Source of the DNA: Oscillospiraceae bacterium
GTDB lineage: Bacteria > Bacillota > Clostridia > Oscillospirales > Oscillospiraceae
DNA length: 34,108 nt
Assembly: GCA_021771635.1 (NCBI GenBank)
Contig: JAETOQ010000020.1
Coordinates: 1-34,108, forward strand
Reading direction: 5' to 3'
A model generated the notes under the pieces. That model did no database searches. It saw only the letters and a list, made by a program, of their open reading frames with translations, and was not told the DNA's origin. Position 1 is the first letter of the stretch. Every line of letters begins with the position of its first letter. A program made the translations under genes and the position numbers. This document shows positions 1 to 7,665 of this stretch, in pieces.

Positions 1-2
1 AT

Positions 3-131
3 TTGAGTGAAAACAGAGGGGCCCCCATGGGACTGGTCCCATGGGGAGACGAGGACACCAGCGCCGCCGTGCGGGTGGCGGTGGAAGGCCTGAAGCTGCT
101 GATCGAGCAGGACCGGAAAGCGGGCCGCTGA
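3..131 (+). CDS. C-terminal end of an unidentified gene, cut by window start
   Basis: An open frame enters from the left edge and stops at TGA 129-131. The 42 readable residues end in a helical, charged tail (AVRVAVEGLKLLIEQDRK). A possible internal ATG lies at 27 but has no ribosome binding site, so this is more likely the tail of a gene that starts outside the window. I do not recognise the family. A perfect inverted repeat (23-46) lies inside the frame. Confidence 0.3.
   Translation: MSENRGAPMGLVPWGDEDTSAAVRVAVEGLKLLIEQDRKAGR
23..46. repeat. Perfect 11-bp inverted repeat with 2-base centre
   Basis: The core CATGGGACTGGTCCCATG (26-43) is extended by CCC on the left and GGG on the right. 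The arms pair perfectly over 11 bp around a TG centre. It has no T-run, so it is not a standard terminator. It could be a protein binding site or the scar of a rearrangement, since the genes around it look broken. Confidence 0.5.
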
Positions 132-238
132 ACATACATACATATGAGACAGGGCAGTTCAGCCCCAAGGCCAAGCTGGCGCTGGTGCTGTGCATTGCTC
201 TGGACAAAAAGTTTGAGGACCTGTTCTACTTTGAATAG
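131..238 (+). pseudogene. Tail of an Xre-type HTH regulator (remnant)
   Basis: The last 35 codons before TAG 236-238 read like the end of a small Xre/Cro helix-turn-helix protein: a YETGQFSPKAKLALVLCIAL segment followed by a DLFYFE-type ending. Small Xre proteins commonly end this way (helix 4-5, then 'xxLFxxE'). The upstream part of the same frame is arginine/glycine-rich and is probably out-of-frame sequence. No start codon with a ribosome binding site introduces the HTH part. The first helices that would contact DNA are missing, so I call it a decayed fragment. Confidence 0.35.
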
Positions 239-258
239 CTATTTTGAGTAAAAATGAG

Positions 259-284
259 ACCGCCGCTTCCGGAGAAGCGGCGGT
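259..284. terminator. Terminator downstream of metA
   Basis: Arms ACCGCCGCTTC and GAAGCGGCGGT form an 11-bp GC-rich stem with a 4-base loop. CCTTTTT follows on the plus side. On the minus side the stem is followed by CTCATTTTT. It probably ends the metY-metA transcript and may also stop leftward-to-rightward readthrough. Confidence 0.75.
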
Positions 285-289
285 CCTTT

Positions 290-1228
290 TTAGTCGTCTG
301 TCCGGATACCCCGCTCGATATCCCGGATATCGTAGGGGGCGGTCTGGTACACGCAGTAGTTCAGCCAGTTGGCATAGAGCAGGTGGGCGCAGGAGCGCCA
401 GTTCATCATGGGCTTTTTGCCGGGATCATCGCCGGGGAAATAGTGCTGGGGAAGCTGGATGTCCACACCGGCGGTCAGGTCCCGCATGTACTCCTTCCGC
501 AGAGTTTCACGGTCGTATTCCGCGTGTCCCATCAGAAACACCTGGCGGCCCTGGTCGGTTTTGACCGCATAGACACCGGCCTCCGGCGAGGCGGCCAGGA
601 TCTTCAGCGCTGGCACTGCCTCGATATCCGCCCGGCTGACTGTGGTGTTCCGGGAGTGGGGGACCCAGAAGGTGTCGTCAAAGCCTCGGAAGAGGATGTA
701 GTTGGGGTCCTCCACCGTGTGCTGGAACACGCCGAAGAGCTTATGGGGGAGTTGTCGTTTGGGGATGCCGTAGTGGTAGTAGAGCCCCGCCTGGGCACCC
801 CAGCAGATGTGCAGGGTGGAGTGGACGTGGGTCTTGCTCCACTCCATGATCTCGCACAGCTCCGGCCAGTAGTCCACCTCCTCAAATGCCATCAGCTCCA
901 CCGGCGCGCCGGTGATGACCAGGCCGTCGAAGGTGCGGTCCCGCACCTCGTCAAAGGTCTTGTAGAAGGCCAGCATGTGGGCCTGGGAGGTGTTTTTGGA
1001 CACGTGGCCGCTGGGGGCGATCAGCTCCAGCTCAATCTGGAGGGGGGTGTTGCCCAGCACACGGGCCAGCTGAGTCTCCGTGTCGATCTTGGTGGGCATC
1101 AGGTTCAGCAGCAGGATCTGGAGCGGGCGGATGTCCTGGGTGATGGCCCGGGTCTCCGTCATGACGAAGATGTTCTCCGCCGTCAGCACATTGGTGGCGG
1201 GGAGCTGGTTGGGGATTTTGATGGGCAT
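290..1228 (-). CDS. metA: Homoserine O-acetyltransferase (MetA family)
   Basis: 312 residues, the usual length for the MetA/HTS family. It acylates L-homoserine in the cytoplasm, the first committed step of methionine synthesis. The catalytic set is visible: Cys142 in HICWGAQAG, and His235 and Glu237 in FLMGHAEYD. Residue 111 is Glu (GAPVELMAF). In this family Glu111 goes with acetyl-CoA and Gly111 (as in E. coli) with succinyl-CoA, so the name 'succinyltransferase' would probably be wrong here. The start lies 1 nt after the metY stop, with GGAGG 9 bases upstream, so the two genes are one translationally linked unit. The product, O-acetylhomoserine, is the substrate of MetY. Confidence 0.95.
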   Translation of the reverse strand: MPIKIPNQLPATNVLTAENIFVMTETRAITQDIRPLQILLLNLMPTKIDTETQLARVLGNTPLQIELELIAPSGHVSKNTSQAHMLAFYKTFDEVRDRTFDGLVITGAPVELMAFEEVDYWPELCEIMEWSKTHVHSTLHICWGAQAGLYYHYGIPKRQLPHKLFGVFQHTVEDPNYILFRGFDDTFWVPHSRNTTVSRADIEAVPALKILAASPEAGVYAVKTDQGRQVFLMGHAEYDRETLRKEYMRDLTAGVDIQLPQHYFPGDDPGKKPMMNWRSCAHLLYANWLNYCVYQTAPYDIRDIERGIRTDD

Positions 1229-1229
1229 G

Positions 1230-2513
1230 TCAGATGGCCTCCAATGCCTGCTTGATATCGTCGATCAGGTCCTCCTTGCTCTCCAGGCCGCAGGACATGC
1301 GGACAAGGCCCGCGGGCACACCGGCCGCGGCCAGCTGCTCGTCGGTCATCTGCCGGTGGGTGGAGCTGGCGGGGTTGAGGCAGCAGGTCCGGGCATCCGC
1401 CACGTGGGTCTCGATGGCCGCCAGCTTCAGCTGCTTCATGAAGATGCCGGCGGCGTCCCGGCCGCCCTTCAGCTCAAAGGACACCACACCGCAGGAGCCG
1501 TGGGGCAGGTACTTCTCCGCCAGGGCGTGGTAAGGGTCCCCCGGCAGGCCGCAGAAGTGGACGATCTCCACCTTGGGGTGGGAGGCCAGGAACTCCGCCA
1601 CCGCCTGGCCGTTCTCACAGTGGCGGGCCATGCGGACATGGAGGCTCTCCAGCCCCAGATTCAGGTAGAAGGCGCTCTGAGGGGACTGGGTGCAGCCGAA
1701 GTCCCGCATCAGCTGGGCGGTGCACTTGGTGATAAAGGCCCCCTCCTTGCCGAATTTCTCCGCGTAGGTGATGCCGTGGTAGCTGTCGTCCGGGGTGCAG
1801 AGGCCGGGGAATTTGTCGGCGTGGGCCATCCAGTCGAACCTGCCGGAGTCCACAATGGCGCCGCCCACGGCCACACCGTGGCCGTCCATGTATTTGGTGG
1901 TGGAGTGGGTGACGATATCGGCGCCCCAGTCGAAGGGGCGGCAGCCCACGGGGGTGGCGAAGGTGTTGTCCACCACCAGGGGCACGCCGTGGGCGTGGGC
2001 GGCCTGGGCGAATTTTTCAATGTCCAGCACCGTCAGGGCGGGGTTGGCGATGGTCTCGCCGAACACGGCCTTGGTATTGGGCCGGAAAGCGGCGTTCAGC
2101 TCCTCCAGCGCGCAGTCCGGGGACACGAAGGTGGCTTCGATGCCCATCTTCGCCATGGTGACGGAGATCAGGTTGAAGGTGCCGCCGTAGATGCTGGAGG
2201 AGGCGACGATGTGGTCTCCGCAGGAGGCGATGTTGAACAGGGCGAAGAAATTGGCCGCCTGGCCGGAGGAGGTCAGCATGGCGGCGGTGCCGCCTTCCAG
2301 CTGGGCGATCTTCGCCGCCACGGCGTCGCAGGTGGGATTCTGAAGGCGGGAGTAGAAATAGCCGCTGGCCTCCAGGTCAAAGAGCTTGCCCATGTCCTCG
2401 CTGGTGGCGTATTTGAAGGTGGTGGACTGGACGATGGGGATCTGGCGGGGCTCGCCGCTGCCGGGGGTGTAGCCCCCCTGGACGCAGATGGTTTCAGGAC
2501 GATAGCTGCTCAT
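1230..2513 (-). CDS. metY: O-acetylhomoserine sulfhydrylase
   Basis: 427 residues, PLP-dependent Cys/Met metabolism family. It joins O-acetylhomoserine with sulfide to give homocysteine (direct sulfhydrylation). PLP contacts are visible: Asp182 in VDNTFATP and the Schiff-base Lys207 in [12 protein letters not shown]. The roughly 427-residue length and long middle insertion fit MetY rather than the roughly 380-400-residue MetB/MetC/MGL group. The start at 2513 is chosen because GGAAGGAG sits 9 bases upstream. The frame stays open further upstream only because it runs through the T-box leader. It is the first gene of the metY-metA operon and is controlled by the T-box in front of it. Confidence 0.95.
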   Translation of the reverse strand: MSSYRPETICVQGGYTPGSGEPRQIPIVQSTTFKYATSEDMGKLFDLEASGYFYSRLQNPTCDAVAAKIAQLEGGTAAMLTSSGQAANFFALFNIASCGDHIVASSSIYGGTFNLISVTMAKMGIEATFVSPDCALEELNAAFRPNTKAVFGETIANPALTVLDIEKFAQAAHAHGVPLVVDNTFATPVGCRPFDWGADIVTHSTTKYMDGHGVAVGGAIVDSGRFDWMAHADKFPGLCTPDDSYHGITYAEKFGKEGAFITKCTAQLMRDFGCTQSPQSAFYLNLGLESLHVRMARHCENGQAVAEFLASHPKVEIVHFCGLPGDPYHALAEKYLPHGSCGVVSFELKGGRDAAGIFMKQLKLAAIETHVADARTCCLNPASSTHRQMTDEQLAAAGVPAGLVRMSCGLESKEDLIDDIKQALEAI

Positions 2514-2543
2514 AAATGTGTGCTCCTTCCGGTAGTTGAGACG

Positions 2544-2824
2544 AAAAAACGGCTTCCGTCCCAAAGAAATTTGTCTTTGAGACGAAAGCCGAAAACTGCT
2601 TCCGCGGTACCACTCAAATTGCGCCGGCCTCACGGCCCGACGCCCCTTATAGGGTCCAGCAACCCCCTCGCACTGACGCGGCGCACACGGGGAGGCCCTA
2701 ACGGCGCCAGCGCCCTCGAACCCCCGGCTCAGGAGCCATAGGACCTGGAGACCTTTCCCGCCGGCTCGCACCGCCCGCCGGCTCTCTGAAGGTACGTGTC
2801 CCCGTCCCTCTCCTTCATCGCTTT
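2544..2824 (-). ncRNA. T-box leader of metY-metA (probably tRNA-Met)
   Basis: The minus strand carries the T-box signature GAGTGGTACCGCGGAAGC (core at 2601-2614). It is preceded by stem I features (AGAGAGCC... GGTGCGAGCC near 2763-2790) and followed by a terminator (2550-2591, arms CGGCTTTCGTC/GACGGAAGCCG, then TTTTTT at 2544-2549). T-boxes sense uncharged tRNA and antiterminate. A candidate stem I base pairs GGAG..GGAC with GTCC..CTCC and leaves an internal loop TATGG. Its ATG (2739-2737) could be a methionine specifier. That assignment comes from hand folding and is tentative; the T-box call itself is firm. Confidence 0.9.
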
Positions 2825-2830
2825 GGGAAT

Positions 2831-2859
2831 ATTATAGGGAGGCGGGGCGGATTTGTCAA
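2831..2859 (-). promoter_or_regulatory. Sigma-A promoter of the T-box/metY-metA operon
   Basis: On the minus strand, TTGACA (2859-2854) and TATAAT (2836-2831) are both perfect consensus with a 17-base spacer. Transcription would begin about base 2824, just ahead of the T-box leader. Confidence 0.9.
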
Positions 2860-2880
2860 CCGGGATTTTGCCGGAGCGGG

Positions 2881-2914
2881 AAAAAGCCTTTGCGCGGCAA
2901 GCGCAAAGGCTTTT
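2881..2914 (-). terminator. Terminator of the Xre gene
   Basis: On the minus strand, AGCCTTTGCGC and GCGCAAAGGCT pair around a 5-base loop and are followed by TTTTT. The stem begins at the stop codon of the Xre gene. Confidence 0.8.
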
Positions 2915-3242
2915 AATCGTTCTCTAAAGAGGAGATCACACTGTCGAAGATATTCAATGCCTGTTTCCGACGGGTGACATCAAGAGATTTCAGCTTTTTG
3001 ATGATGTCATTGCTTTTGGATTCATAGCCAATGACAAGACTATCTTGCAGGACATCGTCGGAAGATGCGGATAAAACATTGAGAATCCGAATAAATGTTT
3101 CTAATTTTGGAACTTTGTCGCCGCGCTCGATATCGGCTAAATACCTGGGAGTAATGCCGGCTTGTTCCGCACATTCCTCCATGCTCCAGCCGCATTTAGC
3201 CCTGTACGACTTCAGCTTTTTGCCAAGACTTTTGGAATCCAT
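2913..3242 (-). CDS. Small Xre-family HTH regulator
   Basis: 109 residues. An Xre/HTH_3 domain fills about residues 5-62 (SLGKKLKSYRAKCGWSMEE, then ITPRYLADIERG as the recognition region). A short helical tail, about 63-109, probably serves dimerisation. It is likely a DNA-binding repressor in the cytoplasm; targets are unknown. The ATG at 3242 is preferred because AGGTGG lies 8 bases upstream. A GTG at 3254 in the same frame has no such site. Two palindromic CCTAWWTAGG sequences (3254-3263, overlapping the ribosome binding site, and 3330-3339) suggest it controls itself. It has its own terminator, so it is monocistronic. Confidence 0.85.
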   Translation of the reverse strand: MDSKSLGKKLKSYRAKCGWSMEECAEQAGITPRYLADIERGDKVPKLETFIRILNVLSASSDDVLQDSLVIGYESKSNDIIKKLKSLDVTRRKQALNIFDSVISSLEND

Positions 3243-3253
3243 AATGTTTACCA

Positions 3254-3340
3254 CCTATTTAGGGATGCTTTCTATTATTTGTATACATGGTATATCAAAA
3301 TGCTGAAATGCTCTATTTATAGAAATTTCCCTAAATAGGG
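3254..3340. promoter_or_regulatory. Paired CCTAWWTAGG operator-like sites at the xre/abrB divergence
   Basis: CCTATTTAGG lies at 3254-3263 and CCTAAATAGG at 3330-3339 (extended to CCCTAAATAGGG at 3329-3340). They are inverted copies of each other with centres 76 bp apart. Between them is an AT-rich stretch with a third, weaker palindrome CTATTTATAG (3313-3322). The arrangement fits an Xre operator pair acting on its own promoter, and possibly on the divergent AbrB-type gene at 3418. Confidence 0.5.
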
Positions 3341-3417
3341 GTTGAAATAAGAAAAATTACGTGATAACATAAAACTGGAAATTCCAGTTGCCAGTTTTGT
3401 GAAAGGAGGGAAGATCG

Positions 3418-3666
3418 ATGATAAAAACCACGGGGATCGTCAGAAGAGTGGACGAGCTGGGGCGAGTGGTCCTCCCGGTCGATGTGAGAAGACTGTTCGG
3501 CATAGAAGAAAAGGACCGTCTGGAGATCCTGTCGGATGAGGAAAATGGACAGATCATCCTCCGGAAAGCGTCCCAAATGTGCCTCAAATGCCAGTCCACA
3601 GAGGACCTGCGAGAGCTCAAACCCGGCTGCTGCCTGTGCGGCAGGTGCCTTGCCAGTCTGAGATAA
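3418..3666 (+). CDS. AbrB/SpoVT-type regulator with Cys-rich tail
   Basis: 82 residues. The N-terminal 50 residues form a SpoVT-AbrB swapped-hairpin DNA-binding domain (TTGIVRRVDELGRVVLPVDVRR, then a GIEEKDRLEI strand), as in AbrB-like transition-state regulators. The tail carries Cys55, Cys58, Cys71, Cys72, Cys74 and Cys77 (CLKC ... CCLCGRC), a pattern that could hold a metal ion. GAAAGGAGGG lies about 8 bases before the ATG. Its partner genes are unclear: it is divergent from the Xre gene and convergent with mscS, with a shared terminator between. The family call is solid; the regulated genes cannot be read from sequence. Confidence 0.85.
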   Translation: MIKTTGIVRRVDELGRVVLPVDVRRLFGIEEKDRLEILSDEENGQIILRKASQMCLKCQSTEDLRELKPGCCLCGRCLASLR

Positions 3667-3672
3667 GCGCGA

Positions 3673-3709
3673 AAAGAGGAGACTTTCCATGGGAAAGTCT
3701 CCTCTTTTT
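3673..3709. terminator. Bidirectional terminator between abrB-type gene and mscS
   Basis: Perfect arms AAAGAGGAGACTTTCC and GGAAAGTCTCCTCTTT surround a short loop, with T-runs on both sides. It serves the convergent genes ending at 3666 and 3727. Confidence 0.85.
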
Positions 3710-3726
3710 GATGTCGATGCCGCCGG

Positions 3727-4548
3727 TCAGCTTTTGCCTTCCACAATGTGGACATTCAAATGGTTGTAGGTCATCTCCACGCCGTACTCCGCGAAGGCGG
3801 CCCGCAGGTTCTCGCCCAGGGCGAAGTAAACGTCCCAATAGGTATCTGCCCCGGTCCAGCAGAACACCGTGTACTCGATGGCGCTCTCCCCATAATTGGT
3901 GAGGCGGACTGCCGGGGCGGGATCCTCCAGTACGCCCTCCGTCATGGTCAGGGCTTTGCGGCAGGCCTCCTTCACCGTCTCCGTGGGGGCGTCGTAGGAA
4001 GCGGTGACCTTCTGCGTCACCCGGCGGCGGCCCCGAACGGTGTAGTTGGTCATCTTGGCGCTGGCAAGCTCCTTGTTGGGCAGCATCACCAGCAGACCGT
4101 CCGGCGTCACCAGCTTGGTGTGATTCAGGCTGATCTCCTCCACGGTGCCGGAGACGCCGTTGGCCTCCACGAAGTCTCCGATGGAAAAGGGATGGGAGGA
4201 GAGGATGACGAGGCCGCCCGCCACGTTGCCCAGAATATCCTCCGCCGCCAGGGTGACGCCCAGAGAGCCCACGGACAGCAACGCCACCAGAGAGGTGGTG
4301 TTGATGTTCAGACTCTCCGCCACGATGACGACGGTGATGACATACAGCACCAGCTTGACGCCGGTGAGCAGGTATTTTTGGATGCGGGCGTCCAGCTTGG
4401 AGGCGGACAGCAGCTTCCGCGCCACCTTCATCAGCAGGCGGACCGCCAGCAGGCAGACCAGAAGTGTCGCTGCGGCGGAAAGAATTTTGGACAGCGTCAG
4501 ACCGCCGATGGTAAGATCCATGATATCGGAAATACTGGCTTGGGGCAT
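3727..4548 (-). CDS. mscS: MscS-family small-conductance mechanosensitive channel
   Basis: 273 residues, close to E. coli MscS (286). Three hydrophobic segments are visible at about 17-40, 60-80 and 85-120. The last is the pore helix with a small-residue Gly/Ala pattern (SVGSLGVTLAAEDILGNVAGG). It is followed by the beta domain (FSIGDFVEANGVSGTVEEI) and the cytoplasmic alpha/beta cage ending near 265. The channel sits in the cell membrane and opens under osmotic down-shock. AAGGAG stands 9 bases upstream of the ATG. It is a single gene with no obvious link to its neighbours. Confidence 0.93.
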   Translation of the reverse strand: MPQASISDIMDLTIGGLTLSKILSAAATLLVCLLAVRLLMKVARKLLSASKLDARIQKYLLTGVKLVLYVITVVIVAESLNINTTSLVALLSVGSLGVTLAAEDILGNVAGGLVILSSHPFSIGDFVEANGVSGTVEEISLNHTKLVTPDGLLVMLPNKELASAKMTNYTVRGRRRVTQKVTASYDAPTETVKEACRKALTMTEGVLEDPAPAVRLTNYGESAIEYTVFCWTGADTYWDVYFALGENLRAAFAEYGVEMTYNHLNVHIVEGKS

Positions 4549-4706
4549 AAAAGGGGGCTCCTTTCATAATAAGTAAAAGTGTTATTAAAACAATACCGGA
4601 AAGCGTCTGAAAAGTCAATGGCGGAGCGGAGCAGCCGGGGCAAATCAATGAAAAAACTGATTGACAGGTATCAGAAAAAATAATAGCTGATTATATGAAC
4701 TAAGTA

Positions 4707-4736
4707 TTAACGACTTTTTCCAGAAGATGATATAAT
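4707..4736 (+). promoter_or_regulatory. Likely promoter of the NhaC-family gene
   Basis: TTAACG (4707-4712) and perfect TATAAT (4731-4736) are separated by 18 bases. Transcription would start about 90 bases before the ATG at 4831. A separate TTGACA at 4661 has no well-spaced -10 box. The rest of the 4549-4830 gap is AT-rich and otherwise featureless. Confidence 0.6.
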
Positions 4737-4830
4737 TTTACACAGAGAAGAGAGGGAAGCACAGCAAAAAATTATACAAAAAGACGAAGAGAGGCATGCA
4801 TCGGCGGAACAAAAAGAGGAGGACAAATTT

Positions 4831-6249
4831 ATGGATCATCATCTGAACAAGAAAGGCAGCGGCCTGGCACTGGTCCCGTTCCTGATCTTTGTTGTGATCT
4901 ATCTGGGGGCCGGCTTGGTTTTGCAGGCACAGGGTGTGGAAATGGCGTTCTACCAGTTCCCCTCCGTCACGGCCATGTTCATCGCGGTCCTTGTGGCTTT
5001 TGCCATGACAAAGGGTTCTATCAACGAGCGGTTCAAGATCTTCGCCAAGGGCGCCGCCAATGAGGACGTCCTGACCATGCTGATGATCTATCTGCTGGCG
5101 GGCGCGTTCTCCAGCGTGGCCGCCGCCATGGGCGGACGGGACGCCACTGTGAACCTGGGCCTGTCCCTGATCCCGGTCCAGTTCCTGGCCGCCGGTGTGT
5201 TCATCATCTCCGCCTTTATGGGCACCGCCACCGGCACCTCCATGGGCACCATCGGCGCCATCGTCCCCATCGCGGTGGGCGTGGCCGACAAGGGCGGACT
5301 GAGCGTTCCCCTGATGCTGGGCGCCTGCGTGGGCGGCGCCATGTTCGGCGACAACCTCTCCATGATCTCCGACACCACCATCGCCGCCACCCGTTCCCAG
5401 GGCTGCGAGATGCGCGACAAGTTCCGTGTCAACTTCTTCATCGCCCTGCCCGCGGCGATTATCACCATCATCGTGCTGCTGATCGTCGGCCGGCCTGAGA
5501 CGGTGACGGCCATGGGCGATCTGCAATACAGCATCATCAAGGTCGTTCCCTATCTGCTGGTCCTGATCCTGGCCCTGGTGGGCATGAACGTGTTCCTGGT
5601 GCTGACCATCGGCATCTTCGCCGCCGGCATCATCGGCCTGGCCACCGGCTCTCTGAGCATCTTCGACTTTGCCCAGAACGTCTGGACGGGCTTCACCGGC
5701 ATGAACGAGGTGTTCTTCCTGACACTGTTCTGCGGCGGCATGTCCCAGTTGGTCACCCATAATGGCGGCATCGCGTGGCTCATTTACAAGCTGCGGAGCA
5801 TCATGAAGGGCAACAAGTCCGCTCAGGTGGGTATCGCGGCGCTGGTCTCCCTGTCTGACTGCGCCACTGCCAACAACACTGTGGCCATCGTCCTCAGCGG
5901 CCCCATGGCGAAGGACATCAGCCACGAGTTTAAGGTGGATCCCCGCCGCACCGCCTCTTTGCTGGACGTGTTCTCCTGTGTGTTCCAGGGCATCATCCCC
6001 TACGGTGCCCAGCTGCTGAGCGCGGCGGCCCTGACCACGGCCTATGGCATTGCTATGAATCCCACGGATATCATTCCCAACCTGTGGTACTGCTGGGTCC
6101 TGGCGATCGTGGGCATCCTGTCCATCTTCATCCCGTTTGCCGACGGCGTGTGCCGCAAAGATCCATGGAACTGGGAGTACGACGTGGCTGAGTCCGGTGT
6201 GGCGGAGAAGAAGGCCATGCTGGAAATGGAAGAGTCCTCTCAGATCTGA
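4831..6249 (+). CDS. NhaC-family antiporter/amino acid transporter
   Basis: 472 residues with about 11-12 hydrophobic segments over the whole length. The family hallmarks are TATGTSMGTIGAI (about 130-142), GGAMFGDNLSMISDTTIAAT (about 168-187) and a C-terminal GIIPYGAQLLSA. NhaC proteins exchange Na+ for H+, but one clade (MetT) has been proposed by regulon comparison to carry methionine. This gene lies beside methionine gamma-lyase and 2.3 kb from the metY-metA operon, so methionine or a related amino acid is a reasonable alternative substrate. That is inference. The ribosome binding site is GAGGAGGA 8-10 bases before the ATG. The gene converges on the LysR gene, with a strong shared terminator. 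Confidence 0.85.
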   Translation: MDHHLNKKGSGLALVPFLIFVVIYLGAGLVLQAQGVEMAFYQFPSVTAMFIAVLVAFAMTKGSINERFKIFAKGAANEDVLTMLMIYLLAGAFSSVAAAMGGRDATVNLGLSLIPVQFLAAGVFIISAFMGTATGTSMGTIGAIVPIAVGVADKGGLSVPLMLGACVGGAMFGDNLSMISDTTIAATRSQGCEMRDKFRVNFFIALPAAIITIIVLLIVGRPETVTAMGDLQYSIIKVVPYLLVLILALVGMNVFLVLTIGIFAAGIIGLATGSLSIFDFAQNVWTGFTGMNEVFFLTLFCGGMSQLVTHNGGIAWLIYKLRSIMKGNKSAQVGIAALVSLSDCATANNTVAIVLSGPMAKDISHEFKVDPRRTASLLDVFSCVFQGIIPYGAQLLSAAALTTAYGIAMNPTDIIPNLWYCWVLAIVGILSIFIPFADGVCRKDPWNWEYDVAESGVAEKKAMLEMEESSQI

Positions 6250-6261
6250 ATACAGAAAAAG

Positions 6262-6287
6262 CATGGCGCCGGGATCCCGGCGCCATG
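6262..6287. terminator. Bidirectional terminator, nhaC-type gene / lysR
   Basis: 12-bp perfect arms CATGGCGCCGGG and CCCGGCGCCATG surround an AT centre. TCTTTT follows on the plus strand and CTTTTTCTG on the minus strand. It lies between two convergent stop codons. Confidence 0.85.
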
Positions 6288-6291
6288 TCTT

Positions 6292-7272
6292 TTAAGAGGT
6301 ATGTATGGAACTCTGCCCGCTGGCAAGAGATTGATGCAGGGATTCGGTATAGCGGACGGAGTCCACCACAGACCGCTCCAAAAGGTCCACAAATTGTTCC
6401 ACCTGCGGAGTGAGCTTGCTGTTTTTGGGAATGATCCATCCGATGCGGATGCAGCTTTTTTCAAACAGAGGCACAGAGACAACGGAGGGTGTACTGATGC
6501 TTTCCACCAGCAGGCCGCTGCCGGTGGTGAAGGCGTCGCTCAAAGCCAGGACATTCATCATGGTGCTCCGGTTGTTGACGCAGATACATTTTGCGGGCTT
6601 CTTCAGGGACACGATCTGGTATTCCTCGGAGAAATCCGCAGCAACGCCCGGTTCGTGCTCAAAGGAGACATATGGATAACCGGCCAGATCCGCTTCCGTC
6701 ACCGCGTCCAGTTCCAAAAGAGGATGCCCCTTGCGGACATAGATACAGGGGGGAATGGCGGCGATCTCGTGGAATTCCAGCCCCCGGGAGTCCAGCAGGC
6801 GGAGGATGATCTTTTCCGTCAGCTCCGACAAAAAGATGACGCCGATATCCGCCCGGTGGTCATAGACGTCATCGATCACGGCGTCCATGGCCGCCTCCCT
6901 GGTGGCGAAGACGAAGCGGTTTTCCTCCGTGGCCTGGAGCATCCGCAGAAAGGCATCCTCCGTGAAGGGATACCGCTGGGTGGAGACGGAAAAGCGGACG
7001 GGAGCGGCGGTGTTCCGGGCCTCGCCGTACAGGCTTTCGATGCGCTGTTTCTGATCCAACAGTGAGACCGCGTAGCTGAGGAATTCCTTGCCCTCCGGGG
7101 TAAACTCCACGCCCCGGTTGCTGCGGACGAAAAACTGGATGCCCAATTCCTCCTCCAATTCCCGCACCGCGGTGGAAATGCCGGACTGAGAGAGGAAAAG
7201 CTTTTGGGCCGCTTTGTTGATCGAGCCGCATTTGGAGATCTCGACCACATAGAGCAGCTGCTGAAAAGTCAT
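6292..7272 (-). CDS. LysR-family transcriptional regulator
   Basis: 326 residues. The winged HTH occupies residues 1-60 (MTFQQLLYVVEISKCGSINKAA, then LFLSQSGISTAVRELEEELG). A linker helix and a two-lobe substrate-binding domain occupy about 90-300. Length and layout are typical LTTR. The ATG at 7272 is used because GGGAGG precedes it by about 8 bases; the open frame extends further without a start signal. It is divergent from methionine gamma-lyase (7666), the usual LysR arrangement for controlling the neighbour, and convergent with the NhaC-family gene. A sulfur amino acid or its breakdown product is a plausible co-inducer, by context only. Confidence 0.9.
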   Translation of the reverse strand: MTFQQLLYVVEISKCGSINKAAQKLFLSQSGISTAVRELEEELGIQFFVRSNRGVEFTPEGKEFLSYAVSLLDQKQRIESLYGEARNTAAPVRFSVSTQRYPFTEDAFLRMLQATEENRFVFATREAAMDAVIDDVYDHRADIGVIFLSELTEKIILRLLDSRGLEFHEIAAIPPCIYVRKGHPLLELDAVTEADLAGYPYVSFEHEPGVAADFSEEYQIVSLKKPAKCICVNNRSTMMNVLALSDAFTTGSGLLVESISTPSVVSVPLFEKSCIRIGWIIPKNSKLTPQVEQFVDLLERSVVDSVRYTESLHQSLASGQSSIHTS

Positions 7273-7458
7273 GGCGGCGCCTCCCTGATAAGCAATGAGA
7301 TCACATGGAATGATGCGGCATATGCCGCGTGAATAAACAATATTATAGGCCGTCTTCTGCGATATGTCAACACGCGAAGAAACTGCTATCAAAAAAACTG
7401 CGAACAAATCCAAGGAAACAACTGCTAACACATTCTTGGGGAGATGTGATATTGTATA

Positions 7459-7471
7459 GTCAGGAACTGAC
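7459..7471. promoter_or_regulatory. Small palindrome GTCAGGAACTGAC
   Basis: 5-bp arms GTCAG and CTGAC lie in the middle of the lysR-megL divergent region. LysR proteins bind imperfect dyads of this size (T-N11-A type), so this is a possible site for the adjacent regulator. The rest of 7273-7616 is AT-rich with no other clear element. Confidence 0.3.
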
Positions 7472-7616
7472 AAAAACAAAAAACGAAATCCGTGTAATTA
7501 TAGTCAGTATCTACATAAAAATCCGCCAATTATCCAAAGGATCCTCTCTTACTTCTCTTTTCATCCCTGCAAAAAAATGATAATACGCTATCGGAAATAA
7601 GAAAACCAAAATAATA

Positions 7617-7633
7617 GTCCGCATATTGCGGAC
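7617..7633. promoter_or_regulatory. Palindrome upstream of methionine gamma-lyase
   Basis: GTCCGCATATTGCGGAC has perfect 7-bp arms and a TAT centre, ending 32 bases before the ATG at 7666. No T-run follows. It stands out from the surrounding AT-rich sequence and could be an operator, or a small 5' UTR hairpin of the mRNA. Confidence 0.45.
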
Positions 7634-7665
7634 ATCTGCGGCTTTATAAAGAAAGGAGTACCGAT

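Noticed and set aside
1080-2741. Long open frame (553 codons) on the plus strand opposite metY
   Set aside because: It is the antisense shadow of metY and its T-box. It is rich in Gly, His and Val with no motif, and has no ribosome binding site.
2520-2830. SAM riboswitch in front of metY
   Set aside because: The sequence carries the T-box signature and matching terminator instead.
4738-6264. 508-codon minus-strand frame opposite the NhaC-type gene
   Set aside because: His/Gln/Asp/Gly-rich shadow of a high-GC membrane protein gene; no recognisable domain.
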